Part shown: positions 1 to 12,455 of the stretch, in pieces
Layout: each line of letters begins with the position of its first letter
Numbering within the stretch: the first letter of the stretch is position 1
DNA from: Eudorina sp. 2006-703-Eu-15
Taxonomy: Eukaryota > Chlorophyta > Chlorophyceae > Chlamydomonadales > Volvocaceae
Direction of reading: 5' to 3'
Length of the DNA stretch: 64,000 nucleotides
NCBI GenBank assembly: GCA_003117195.1
Contig: BDSI01000074.1
Location: 315,823 to 379,822 of the forward strand
Made by a program: the position numbers and the translations under genes
Notes under the pieces: model-generated
Databases searched by the model: none
The model's input: only the letters and a program-made list of their open reading frames with translations
Told to the model about the DNA's origin: nothing

Positions 1-1
1 C

Positions 2-3000
2 ATCATGGGCCCGGCGGCGGCCGACGCCGCCGACGGCGCGTGTACGGCCGCGGCTATCGCCGCACCCACTGTCGTACCCTCGACGTCCGACCTGACTCCT
101 GGAGGTCTTCTGGAGGAGTTATCACCCAGTGCTGCTGCTGCTACAGCCGGCGCCGCGGACACCACCATGGCCACAGCGGTGGTGCTGCTGCCGCCGCCGC
201 CGCCGGCCCTGCGGCCGCAGCGCGCCGCCGTCACTGGTGACCGCAGGGTATCCGCGGCGGCGGCGGCGCCGCTGCCGTACGGCTCTTGGATCACTTCCGG
301 GGAGGAAACGGTGGCGCTGCTCCACTCGCGAATGCGGCACTTGGGTGTGGGGCTGCTGGCGTTCTCCGTCCGGCGTGGCTGGATCGCCACCACGGCGGAG
401 TTGCTGTCGGGACTGGCGCGCGTGGGTACGGGCCTGGCGGAGGCCGATGCCGAGGTGGCGGCGCGGGAGCGCGGCATGGGTCTGCTCCACCTCGCCGTCA
501 CGGCGCAGCAGCCGGCGCTGCTGTGCGCGCTGGCAGACATGACGGCGCCGGCGGGCGGACCAGCGGCGAGCGGCGCGGCGGCGGCGGCGCCGCCGCCGCC
601 GCCGTCGCCGCCGCCGCCGCCGTCGCCGCCGCGAGCGGGCCTGTGCTGCTGTGGCGGCGTCTGTTGGCTCTGCAGCGGCGCCGGCGGCTTCTCCTGGGAT
701 GTAGCGGCGCGCGGACCCATGGGTCTCACGCCGCTGCACTTGGCCACTGCCTTGGAGGACGGCGGCGCGACGGCGTCGCTGCTGCTGGAGGTGTTCCCCG
801 ACGCGCCGGCGGCGTGGTTCACAGCGATGGACGACAGCGGGATGACGCCCGCGGAGATGGCGGCTCAGGCGCGGCTGGGGGCGCTGAACGAGCTGGCGAG
901 GGCGCGCCTCGCAGCCGGGCAGCCGCAGCCGCAGATCCATCGCCCTGGGGCTCCGCGGTACCTCGCACACTATGGTGCGCAGCAACAGCCGGAGAGAGTG
1001 CAGCAGGAGTTGCTGCAGCAGCAGCTGCTGCAGCTGGAGACGGAGGTGCGCGCGCACGTTCAGCAGCAGCAGCAGCAGCAGCGCTGGAACCCCACACCCA
1101 CACCCTCGCCCGTGCCGACCCCCGCGCAGACGCAGCCGCACGTCCTTCCCAACCATGACGTCATGACGGCGCTGCAGTCGCCACGCCGGCAGCAGCAGCA
1201 GCAGCTGGTGGCAGAGGGGCCGCCGGTGGCGATGGGGTTGGCGGGAGTGCAGCCGCCGCTCGTTGGGCGCTTGACTGGCGCTGTCGATGGGGGCAGGGAC
1301 GGTCGCGGTGCGGCGAGTGTGGCGAGTGTGCCATCCGCCGCCGCCGTCGTCAGCGGGTCGGCCGTCCCGGATTGCGGTGCGGATGGGCTCACCCGGGGCA
1401 CATTCTACGACGGGACACCCAGGGGCACGGCAGCTGGACCCCGTCCATCTGCTGACGGCCAGCACACGCAGCAGCAGAAGCTGCAGCTCCCGCAGCAGCA
1501 TTCTCAGCAGCAGCAGCGGCAGCGGTCGCGATCCGGTCTGTCGTGGCTGCGCGTTTGCCTGCGCGGCTTTGATGACCCACGGGTCGAGGCTCGCTACCGG
1601 ATGTACCACGCCGCGTCGCTCGACATGATGGACAGGACGTGCGGTAAGGGCCGCGACGCGGTGCGACCCCGTCCAGCCGGGGGGGGGGGGGGGAGCAGGG
1701 CAAAGCCGGGGCGAGCGCGACGAGCCCTGTTGGCCCTGAGCTGTGACGGGCACGGCGAATAGATTTAGGCCAGGGTCACTGAAACCCGCATATGCGGTAG
1801 TACGGTTGCTTCCCTCGCTTTCCGCTTCCCCCTCGCACTCACCCCGAGGCAGCGCAGGCCCCCGTTCGGTTACCCAACCAACCTGACCAGGACTGCTGAC
1901 CATGACCACTGACGCCTTGGATCACCGACCCTGATTACCCGCGCTACGGGCACCTCTCGGCCCCTGCCACCACTGCCGGCCGTTTCTCCCTCCTGCCGCC
2001 GCCCTTCTCTCACCCCTCGGCCCCTCCGCCCCCTCCTCCCGCCCGGCCCTCCGCTGCCGGGTCACCAAGCCGCAGGCCTTGTCTTCGCCTGCCTGTTCCT
2101 GCTGCCTGCGCTGGAGCTGCTGCGGCAGCGCCGCGCGCTGGAGCTGGTCAGCCACTGCGTCTTCAACGCCGGGCTGCTGGGCCCCTACCTGCTGCATGCC
2201 GCCGCACCGGAGCTGTTCCGCCGCCACCGCGACGAGGCGCTCCTGATGGGGGACCTGATCAAGGCGGTCCTGGTGGGTTGCGGCGAACGGAGGGGCGGCG
2301 GGGGGATGATGCGGGGTCGCGGGTGATGGGGGTCTGTACAGGTGGGTGGGTGGGTGGGTGGGTGGGTGGGTGATAGTTACAACGGCCAATCCGTTGCCTC
2401 TGTTTGCTGAGCCTGATGGGACCAGGCAGCCTCACGATGTGGGGATTTGAGGCGCTCGCACCCGCCTATTGCGCCCGGCGGGGCCCCCGGTGCGCCGCAG
2501 GTGATGTTGGCGGTGGCGGGCGCGCTGCCGCTGCCCCACGTGTGGGGAAACTTCTGCCGCAACCACATGGACGTCATTATGCTGGTCGTCATAAAGCCGC
2601 TGTCGGAGCAGGTGCGCGTGGAGGGCATGTCGCCCGAGGAGATCCAGCGTAGATGGGTCCCCGGGGGGGTTCCTTCTCTCAACACTTTATACAGGAACAA
2701 ATACTTCAATGCAATAATTATTATGTATGTATATATATAGAGAGAGAGACAGAGAGAGAGAGGGGCAGAGGAGGGACAGGAATCCATTTGCAAGCCTGTG
2801 CTGGTACCCTTTCCGCCACCCCGTTTAGCGCCCCGCTACGTACCCGGCTTCGCGGCCTGCGCTGACAGATAGCCGCTGACAGCGCCCGCAGCGCCATCCA
2901 GCCTTCCCGCTGCAACGAAGCCTTCCCTGACCGGGCATGGAACCTGTTGTCTGGACCAAGGCCACGCAGTCAACCTCGCATAGCGTTGGGCTGCCCGTAC

Positions 3001-3442
3001 GACCTGCTGCTGCGGCGCGTGTGGCCTGCGGCCGCCGCCACTACGTCCATTCGCTGTCTGGCTCACCCACTTCGCCTTGCACGGGCCCCCGCCTTCCAAT
3101 GCCGCTGCGCCGCAGATCCGCTTCCGGGCAGCCCTGCTGCAGCGCGCCGCCGCAGTGATCTCCGACGCGCACATCTACGCGGCGGTGACGTACCGGGGCT
3201 CGATGGTGCCGTCCCTGGCCCGGGCGCTGCTGCAAAACGCCGCCGCGCTGGCGCTGCTGGTGCTGCTGGACGTCCGCTCGCGCTCGCGCTTCCAGGCCGC
3301 AGCCGGCGGAGCCGGCCCCGCCGGCGCGGCGAGCTGCAAGGTCACTGCGGCCGCTGCGAGCGGCCGCGCCGCCGACGATTGCGGCGGTGCCGGCGCCAGC
3401 AGGCGCTTGTCAGCCGGCGGCGGCGACAAGAAATCCGATTGA
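2..3442 (+). CDS. SBP-like ankyrin protein, C-terminal part (5' partial)
   Basis: This is the C-terminal portion of a probable SBP-family (squamosa-promoter-binding-like) regulator; the DNA-binding domain would lie left of the window. Exons are <2-1643, 2076-2272, 2501-2611 and 3116-3442, and they join in phase (donor GTAAGG at 1644). The long first exon has two ankyrin-like helix pairs: GMGLLHLAVTAQQPALL, and a stretch from WDVAARGPMGLTPLHLA through DSGMTPAEMAAQA. The spacing of GLTPLHLA and DSGMTP is what plant SPL1/SPL12-type ankyrin blocks show. Gln-rich linkers follow. Exon 2 encodes a hydrophobic helix (GLVFACLFLLPALELL), and exons 3-4 add hydrophobic segments (MLAVAGALPLP, AALALLVLLDV), so the protein ends in a membrane domain, as some SPL proteins do. 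Exon 3 could instead run to 2648 if a 35-bp exon (2984-3018) is used. Another ankyrin membrane protein is the main alternative. Confidence 0.55.
1644..2075 (+). other. Intron 1 of SBP-like gene
   Basis: The GTAAGG donor follows the codon fragment g at 1643, and the CGCAG acceptor at 2071-2075 supplies gc to complete a glycine codon. Reading through the donor instead gives a low-complexity tail that stops at 1762, so splicing is preferred. The intron contains a run of 14 or so Gs at about 1680. Confidence 0.6.
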
Positions 3443-4062
3443 GGCTCGACACGTCGGCAGCCAGTCAGTCAGTCAATCGGGTGTGGTAGGGCTTCTGTCT
3501 GTGGGTGTTGTGGTGGACCTGGGGGGACCCGGGGTGGGGCGATCGCGGGGGTCGGTACCGCAGATGTGCAGTTGAGCGCCGCGTCGTTGGTTGGCAGAGG
3601 CTTCGCGGGCTCATGCCCGTCATGTGGATGTGGATGTGGGTGTGGATGTGGATGTGGGTGTGGATGTGGGTGCAGGTTTGGTGCACCCCCTGGCAGCGGG
3701 CAGCACCGCCGGCGGGTGCAGGTTTGGGTGAGGGTCCGCCACCCCAGGGTTGTGATGGCGAAGGCGGTTGGGTGTGTTTGTGCGCGGCAGGGCATTCCTA
3801 CGAGCCGCCTACCAACCAAGGAAGCGCGTGTGCGTTGCGGTCGCCTCCGAGTTGCTGCTTGGGGTTCTGCGGAGTCGCCCCGGTCAGTTGGCGGGCGTGC
3901 TTCCGCTGTGGCGTCGGTGAAACAGCGAGTGGTGGGCGATCGCTAAAGCGGTGGCAAGGGGTGAAGAGCATTCCCCGTTCCCATCCTGTTCTGGTTGACG
4001 ACGGTGTCGCAATGAGCGAGTGTGGGTATTGTGCGGCACCGGATTTGAAGTGGTCTGCATCG

Positions 4063-4096
<34 letters not shown>

Positions 4097-6784
4097 CGAT
4101 GTCATCGTCTTGATTAACCACCGGTGGGTGGCCGCACCCTGGGTGATCCCCTGCCGCTCTGGGCATATGTCCTCACTTCCGTCCTGCGTCGTCTCTTTGA
4201 GCTCAGGAGCATTCTGAGCGCACACGCCTCTCGTGGCATGCAGCCGAGAACTGGGGCGGGGAGATCGGCAGTGGCTTTGCTAGGGCGATCATGGCAATGC
4301 AGGACTTGGAACAAATGCGGCCAACGGTTGGTCTCGGGGCCGCGGCCGCATCGCAACCGCCACAGCCGGGCGTTCCTCGTCGCGGAGGCCGGGTTGCGGG
4401 CGCCGCAGGGGACTTAGTGGGCGCTGTGCGAAAATCGCGGTTTCGGGCGCGCCAGGCCTGTGAGCGCGCCAGGGTCTAAGCGCGCAGCAAAACGAACGCC
4501 ACATGCACCACAGGCGAAGCGGGTCCTGGGTGTGGCTAGGCGGCTTGAAGGTCCTTGGACGAATAACGGCGCTGGAGGAAGTGCTGCACCGCTGTGATTT
4601 GCTGTGACGTCGCTTGACGCCGCCGTGTCTATCGGAGAGCGTGAAGCAACGCCTGTACGACACTTCGCTCGCTTAGGGCATTTCCGGTTTGCGTTTTGAT
4701 TGTTGGTTTCATGGTTGGTGGTCATCCAACTTTATTTGCTTTGGGCCGCTGATCGCTTTGGGCCGCTGATCAAGAGTGCATGGCGGGTATCTCCCTCCCC
4801 CCTGGAAGCCGTTCACACCCGGCTGGTGAGGGGCCCTGGAACGGCGCCGGCGGATGCACGTTGGGAAGCCCGAGACTGGAGTGCGCAGTATGACGGACCC
4901 GGCGGTAGCAGGGCCGCGCCGTGCTGTGTCCGGCTGATGCTGTAGCCTGGTCCACCGGTGCAGCACAGCGCAGCACAGCACGCCACAGCAGCCTGGAGGG
5001 AGTTGTGCAGCAGGCGAATGCGAACAATCCGTCGGACAAGTCCGCGCTGTGAGCCGCAATCCTGTGTGTGCATTAATGTGGGTTAGTGTGGGTTACCAGT
5101 TGGCGGTTATCAGTTGGCGGTCCAAGCAGAGCAGATCGGCTCTCAGTGCCCCGGCGGTGTGAGGTTGTGCCGCCATGCCGCGGTCCCGCACCATGCATAT
5201 GGCATATGCCAGGGGGTTCTTCGTTGGGCCCATTTGCGCGGCCCTGGCGGTTGGGAGTTAGGGCGGGGGCTTTGCAGTCCACACGTCGGCGGGGCCCGGT
5301 CGCGGTGGGGCAGCGGGCCGCGGTGCATTGCCCGCACAGGATGTCCGGGCGGGCGGGGTGCGGCGAGGTGGCTGCCGGCTAGCTACCTGTGCCCCCGAGG
5401 GTGACGCTGAGCGCTGCACGGAGGTACACACAATCCGGCACGTCCGACCGTCCGTCCGGATGTGACTGGGCAGGATGGGGCAACCCCCTTACCCTGCGGG
5501 CGGGTGCTCCAAATGTGTTCATAGAAGCGGCGAGCGGGCGACGAACCGATGGCCTGCCAGCATCGCACGAAGAGCGGAGTGACCCCCGCCGTGAGTACAT
5601 GGGTTTATGTGAAAGTATAATTGAGTATGTGTGTACGTCATGGGAGCCGTCCCACCTGGCGGCTGCAGGCGTTCGCTGCACCGGGCGGGAGAACACGGCA
5701 GGGCGGCGGATGTCGGGCGCCGCAGTAGACCGCCCAATGAGGGTACGGCGTGTGGCGATGGCAGTGAGGGAGGGCAGAAAAGAGACCCTCACGGCAGCAG
5801 GCAGCACACGCACGCACGCCCCTCTCCGCCGGTCGCCGCATGCGGCCCCGCGGGTGGCCGGGCAGGCGGGGGCCTCCTCCTCCGGCTGGTCAGCGACGTT
5901 TCATCGCGCTGTTGCGGATTGGACGGTGGAGGCTGTTCGTAACCTGGGGCGGAGCGGGCGGTTTGGGCCTCTCGCCGGAAGGGCGACTTCCACAGAGGGC
6001 GAGGCGGCGGCCGAGTTTGCCGACGGGCCTTAGCCAGATCTGTTTGTGTTGTCAGTTGTGCCACCTCCGCCGTTGAAAAACATTTGATGACATTGAACGG
6101 CGCTATACTGCACGCCGGGTTGGTGCCCGGTGACTGCCGCGCTGCGGCTTGAAGGCCTTGTCCATGTGGCGCGCACATTGTCCATACAGGCTTGCTCGAA
6201 CCTTTCATTCAGAGTAGGGTTGCTGGCGTTACTTCATACCCCCCCCATTCACCTTCCCTTGCAATATGCCACGCGGTACATTTCCAGTCCACCTTTAAAT
6301 ATGAGCAGGTCGGGCAGCGCGGGTCTGATCAGGGCACCGGCGGCGTGTCTTGAGTAAGGTGCTCGGGGATCGCCCATCGTAGTCCGATTGGGCCAGACGG
6401 GCGGGGGTCCATAACGACAGCTGAAAGAGGGGGGTACAAGGTGGGACGCGTCAGCGCCGTGCCCCCACCCCCGCACATCACCCGGATGGCACACGGTCAC
6501 CAACTGACATCGTACACGCTCAAATTTGCGGAACGGTCGGTCCGTACACATGGTACGGCACCACAGCGACTCCCTCCATCTGTCGCTCCGCTCAACGCTC
6601 CCAATCCATATCCTCTGCACCGGTCCTCTGGTACGACTTTCCGCCCCAAAGCCCATCTGCTCGGCTCCACCAGGCCTTTCGCCCCACCAAGGACCGATCG
6701 TCCACCGTTCTCCGGCTCCCTTCCCCGGCTCCTCCTCGGCTCCCGCAGCACGCTCGCAACCCTTCGCCGCATGCGTGCCTCGGA
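3443..6784. other. Convergent intergenic region with simple repeats
   Basis: This lies between two genes that end toward each other, so it should hold both 3' UTRs. I see no coding exon. It contains a GTGGAT-type hexamer tract (3618-3672), a CAT triplet tract (4058-4095) and an 18-bp direct duplication containing GGGCCGCTGATC (about 4738-4772). No clear TGTAA signal close to either stop was found. Confidence 0.6.
4058..4095. repeat. (CAT)n trinucleotide microsatellite
   Basis: About eleven uninterrupted ATC/CAT units sit in the 3' spacer of the SBP-like gene. They encode poly-Ser, poly-Ile or poly-Asp in the different frames, none of which looks like a real exon. Confidence 0.9.
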
Positions 6785-9030
6785 CTACGCCGCGCGGCCG
6801 TCGCCGCCGGGCGACCAGCCGCCCCACTTGGTCCGGTACCAGCCCTCCTTGAGGATCCGCCGCTTGTCACGCTCGCGGCGCGGCAGCCAGCGCAGCTCCT
6901 CGTGCGTCCAGCGGCTGTCGTAGTGCATGGAGCGGGCCTCGGGGTCATCGGACATGAGCCGCGAGAGCGCGAAGTCCACGGCTGCCTTGTCGGCGATGGA
7001 CCGCGTCTTGCCGTACACCGCCTTCATCAAAATCCTGCGCAGCGCATGCAGGCAGAGCGCCAAGTGCACGCGCGGCGTTGAGGTGCACCGAACGCGGAGT
7101 GCAGACAACAGCGCGCACAGAGCCGCCGCCGCGGGTGACACCGCCAGGATCGGTGCGGTGCAGTGCAGTGCTGAGTGGTCGCGGTCCGGGGGCCGTGGAT
7201 GGTGGCGGTTGGTGCGTCGAGGATGTAGGCCTGTTTGCCTGGCCTGCTGGGCGCTGTGGGGGCTGCAGCCAACCCGGCGGACACGGGGCACGGACAGCGC
7301 GCGGTGTCCATGCCGAGGGCGTCGCGGATCCTATGTGCATTAGCCTCCGCTTCCCCGGCATTGGCCGAACGCCCTCCCCCGGCTCCCTGCTTTTGTCCCC
7401 AGCACCACCGCAGCAATCGTCCCCACCCAATCCATCCACCACCCACATACACGCACCCGCGTCTCTCCAACCCTCCCGCACAGTGTGCGAGACCGCCACC
7501 GTCCGCCGCAGTCGTGCGACCCGCCACTAGGGCCGCGCCGCGTACCCTCCCTTTCGGCCGGGCTGCCGCAGTGGGGTAGAGGGCTCGGTAGACCGGCTGC
7601 CTCCGGGAGGATGGGTCGATAGCTCACAGGCACCCATTGCAGTTTGCGCTTCACGCCTCTTGGCCATTGGGGGTAGGTGCGGTCTAAACATGGGCTTTCC
7701 GAATCCCGAAGTAACCCCCCTTCGAGCCCTCCGGTGTCGCCCTGGCCGGTGCCGCCTCACCTCCGGTACTCCTCGTCCGCCGCCACTGCCGCCCCCAGCC
7801 GCAGCCCCGCCATCCCCGAGATCAGCCGCCCCAGGTCTGCCGCCGAGAAGTCCGCGTCGAACTCAGTCAGCTGGTACCGCACCTCCTCGTTCAGCGCGCC
7901 AACCATCTCCCGATCCAACGAGAACCCGCCGCCCCCGCCACCGCCGCCGCCGCCGCCCGACACTTGCGCGCCAGCAGCGGCGCTGGAGACAGTCGCCGCC
8001 GCCGCCGCGGTGGCTACCGGCGACACCGCCAGGCTTCCTAGAGCGCACATGACCCGACACAGCTCCGGCGCCAGAAAGTCCTGATCCCGCACCCGGGCCA
8101 GCACGGCCCGCTGGAGCGCCCTCGGGGCCGCCGCCGCCACGGCCGCCTCCAGGGCCGCGGCGCCGGCGACCGGCGGCGCCGCCGCTGCTGCTGCTGCCGC
8201 CGTCGCCGCGCGTCCCTCCCAGGGCAGCTCCTCATCGGGCAGCTCCGAAAGCGCCCACAGAAAGTCCGTCAGGTCCTGGGCAGACGCCGACAGCAGAGCT
8301 GCGTCGGAACCCGTCCTAGACGTCGACCCACAGAGGTACGACAGCACTAACGCCACCAGACGGGGCGGCGCATCCGCCGCTGCAGCCGCCGCCGATGACT
8401 CCGCGCCGGCCACGGCGCCCTGGTTTACAGCGCCGTACGCCTCCAGCAGGCGAGCCGCGTCAGAGACGGAGCATGCCGCCGCGCCGAGCCGCGTATCAGA
8501 GGGTAGCAGCTGCTGCACCGCCGCCGCCAGCTGTTGCCTTGAGGCGGTGGCTAGGGCCGCACGGGGCGGGGCCGCGGCCCCAGCAGCCCTCAGCGCCGCC
8601 GTCAGTTCCTGAGGGGCCCCAGGGGCGCGAGCGCGTGTGTCATCTGTAATGGTGTGTGTGGACAGGACAGGACTGCGGCCACGGCAGAGCTATGCGTGCA
8701 TGGCCGCGGGGACAGCGCGACAGTGGTTCCTGTCGAATAGGGGCTTCCCTCTCCTCCGCTCACCGATATGCTGGCGGCGGCGTCCACCAAGGCAGCATCC
8801 ACATCCACAACAACAGCCGGTTGGGTATCCTCCTGCCAGGACCACTTGTAGGGCGCGGGGCCCGAATCGCGGCTGGAGGTTGCATCAGCTGCACCAGTGG
8901 ATCTCACGCCAACGCCCGCACCGTCGGCTTGCGTGGGGCGGACGCGCTGTGCCACGACGTCGACTGACCATGCGGGATGCAGTGGCGTCAGCAGGCGCCA
9001 GGTACGGGCTGGACGGTCCCTGACCGGCGC
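6785..9030 (-). CDS. Helical-repeat (OPR/RAP-like) protein, 5' end uncertain
   Basis: Exons on the minus strand are 9030-8764, 8608-7761 and 7034-6785. Phases agree: 0 at the first junction; 2 at the second, where ag + g makes Arg. The central exon carries repeated helix signatures of the form x-L-x-x-x-LWALSEL: QDLTDFLWALSEL, PELCRVMCALGSL and ADLGRLISGMAGL, separated by Ala-rich linkers. Helical repeats of this kind occur in OPR and RAP/FASTK-type organelle RNA-binding proteins of Chlamydomonas. The last exon is basic and Trp-rich (WTHEELRWLPRRERDKRR) and does not match a RAP domain I can recognise. The upstream end is open: a transit-peptide-like exon at 10120-9994 (start MRQVRSSSWIFSAVGR) could be the N-terminus but needs another exon to fix the phase. 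RNA binding in an organelle is inference. Confidence 0.5.
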
Positions 9031-10329
9031 CTGCGTTGGCGCAGACAGCATTTAAAGTACTTGCACGATACTTTTGCCATGCAAATGATCGTCAGGGTGT
9101 CCGTGTGCCCGGTCAAGCTTGTCTGAATGGCGGCTTCTGGTCAACACGAACATCCAAGTCTGACAATCACACCTTCAATTTGTTTGCGGATAGTTGTGTC
9201 TTCAGCATGGATGCGACCATGGTCGAGCTCCTAGCGTGAAGCAGGCCTCGCAAGCATCTAAGCACTGGTTAGCGTATCGATTCCGAGACATGCATACATA
9301 GCTGCGGAGAGATTTAATAACTACTTGTAGTAACACAATCTATCGATACATGGACATACGGTACTCATCCGACCATTCGGCTCAAGCTCGACCACGAGGG
9401 CAAAACATCTTAAATAAGTTTATGAAGAATAGCCTGCCAAGTGGGGTATCAAACTATTAGCCTGGGTGTGGAAAAGGTCCCCCAACGGGAGGGTAACGGC
9501 CACCGATCGCAAATATCCCACTTTCCCCACACTGAGACCTTGTAGCTTCAATGATTTCGACGAATCGTGACAACAACCTGGTTCCTCTTCCTCTGACGCG
9601 TTTCTCTTCTTCGAGGTGCAATTCGATGCACCAACGGCGAAAGGCGAACGACCCGTTCAAGAATACGGCAAAACGTTAACCCCACCCTAGCGGAAGTGGC
9701 CATATATGTTGTCAGTATTTCTGTATCCTTGTATTTATGGCTAATGGTTGGACATTGACCACTTATTGGACAGTGGCGATGTTCCGGGACCCCGACAGGG
9801 ACCTCAACCTTACAGGAATTGCGCAAAGTCCTTAATAGCAATTCTCCAAATTTAATTCCTTCGTAGATCTTGCAATGGCCGGCTTGGATTGGCGCGAGAT
9901 AGAAAAGTTTCCGTGGAGCATCCCTCTGGGCAGCATTTTGAAGATCCCTATCCGGCTGCACAGTAGGTTTTGTGCTGAGTACAGATATCGCACCTGAGAG
10001 ATTGCCGTTGGACAGCTCCTTCATAAGGGCGGCCGGTTGGGCCCGGAAGGAAGCAGAATAGCCCAACGTCACGCGTCCAACCGCGCTAAAAATCCAAGAG
10101 CTTGACCGAACTTGCCGCATTCTCGGGTTGCTACGCCTCTGTGAACGGGCGTTTGAGCTGCGCCTGCGCGCCTGGTCCCCACTTACCTTCAGCATCCGCA
10201 GCACCCGAACAGGCAACCGTGTCCTCCAACAAGGCAGAGGCATGCACTGGTTTAGGCCAGTGCAGTTTGCAATCATAAATACATGGCTCCAGGCCAACGC
10301 CCCTTCACAACAAAAAATAACACCCGCCG
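9031..10329. promoter_or_regulatory. Divergent promoter region, AT-rich
   Basis: The M50 protease starts to the right on plus and the helical-repeat gene lies to the left on minus, so this 1.3 kb should hold both promoters and possibly 5' exons of the minus gene. It is clearly more AT-rich than the flanks. A minus-strand open frame at 9548-10297 lacks volvocine codon use beyond its first 40 codons. I see no repeat. Confidence 0.4.
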
Positions 10330-12360
10330 GTGCCGCATGGCTTCCGCTGTCACCAAGCCGTCCACCTACCCGCCCCCTCCCCCTCGTGCCCCCTCCCCCT
10401 CGTGCCCTTCCCGAAACCGCCGCTCCACCTCTACGCAGTCACCTTCTTCATTCTGCTTCTCGCCCAAACCCTGGGTGCCATCTTTTACGGCGGGTGGTAT
10501 GTGCTGCTGTGGTTCATCCTGATGGGCCCATTCCTGCTGATCACCATCTTGGTCCACGAGCTGGGGCACTGCCTGGCGACCCGCTCCATCGGCGGGACCG
10601 TCGACCGCATCTTGCTGTGGCCGCTGGGAGGCATTGCCTTCATATCGTACAACACGACGTACCTGAGTAAGCGTCACTGTGGTACCGCATTGACGTACGG
10701 TGTGATGCACATATGATGTGCCTATCGACCCTGTAACGATCCATACATGTGATATGCGGCATGTCGGCCGCGGCGGCTGCGCGCGGACGGGGTGGTGGGC
10801 TGCGGGGCGTCCTTGGGGAACCGGTCCAGTGGGAGAGGGGGTCGTCGGAAGCACTCGCCACGACACCCCCTCGAGCCTCGCCACGACACGCACCATAGCA
10901 GCGCCAGATGCTGAAGGGATCACGTTAAAGTGGAGCTGCTGATAAGCACTGCACCCTGAGCACTGCACCATAAGCACGGCACCCCGGCACACGACCATCA
11001 GTCCATCAGTCCATCACCTCTCTTGCGAGCTGCTTGCTGAACGTCTTCCCCCGGTGGCGCCCCCGGCCCTCTCGGCAATCGCTTCATGCAATGCAGAGTC
11101 CATCTGGGTGTCCATCGCGGGGCCCCTGACCCACATCCCCATGGTGGCCATCTGGGTGGTGCTGCTGCTGCCCGCCTACCACGCCGCGAATGGCAGCTGG
11201 CACATCACCTTGGCGCTGCCGTACCCGGACGCCGCACATTTCGGCCAGGCGCTCTGCGCGTATGCCATCATCGTAGGTGGCGAGGAGATGGCGGGGAGAT
11301 GGCGGGGAGGTGGCGGGAAGGTGGCGGGGAGGTGGCGGGGAGGTGGCGGGAGGTGGCGGGAGGTGGCGGGAAGGTGGCGGGGAGGTGGCGGGAAGGTGGC
11401 GGGGAGGTGGCGGGAAGGTGGCGGGGAGGTGGCGGGAAGGTGGCGGGGAGGTGGCTGGAAGGTGGCGGGAAGGTGGCGGGGAGGTGGCGACGAGGTGGCG
11501 GGAAGGTGGCGGGAAGGTGGCGGGGAGGTGGCGGGGAGGTGGCGGGAAGGTGGCGGGAAGGTGGCGGGGAGGTGTCAGGGAGGTGGCGGGAAGGTGGCGG
11601 GAAGGTGGCGGGAAGGTGGCGGGGAGGTGGCGGGGAGGTGGCGGGGAGGTGGCGGGGAGGTGGCGGGGAGGTGACGGGGGGCGCTGTCTGTGCCAGGTCG
11701 TTGTGCCTGACCATGCTGCTGTGTTCGGGGGCTGCGACACATCACACCTGTGGGAGTTCAGGGGCCTACCTCATGACATCGGATGTCTGCGGTCGGTGCG
11801 TTCGGGTGCAGTGCTGGTGTCGAGTCCCCCACCTTGGGTGAAGGAGCTTTCGCAGCGAGGGCCCCACCGCAGTTGCCGCGCGCCTTGTCGCACCCACCAA
11901 CACGATGCACTGCTCGGCCCATTGCCCGAGTCCCCCTCGCTGCTTGCTGCGCCCCACCCGCAGCTGAACATCTCCCTCTTTGTGTTCAATCTGGCGGTGC
12001 CGGCCTACCCGCTGGACGGCGGCCGGATCCTCACCATGTGCTTGCTGATGGCCGGGGTCAGCATGCGCACAACCGCCATCGTCACAATGACACTCGCCAC
12101 GGCCATCTCAGTGGGCCTGGTGGTGTACGGGATCGTCCAGTTCCAGATGGTCACAATCCTGGTGGGCGGATGGGCGGGCGGGTTGGGTCCAGGCTGGGCG
12201 TCGGGCTGGGTGGCTGGGTTGCGGCTTCGGCCGCCCGGTGGATGCCGTTTACCGTATATCACTTGCCGGTTGGGTTCAGGCGGATGGGTGGCTACCTGGA
12301 TGGGTGGGTGGTGCAGCTGAGAAACGTTCCCCCTGGAGTTATGGACCTTCCTGGGTTGCC

Positions 12361-12455
<95 letters not shown>

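Noticed and set aside
122..1909. 595-codon minus-strand open frame opposite the SBP-like exon
   Set aside because: It is a composition shadow of the GC-rich plus exon; it reads as Arg/Leu/Gln runs with no domain, while the plus frame has ankyrin motifs and in-phase splicing.
9548..10297. 249-codon minus frame upstream of the helical-repeat gene
   Set aside because: Codon use is AT-rich and motif-free after the first 40 codons; only the start (10120-9994) is kept as a possible first exon.
11084..12320. Long plus and minus frames across the M50 intron repeats
   Set aside because: They arise from stop-free GGTGGCGGG units; the true exons on each side join in phase without them.
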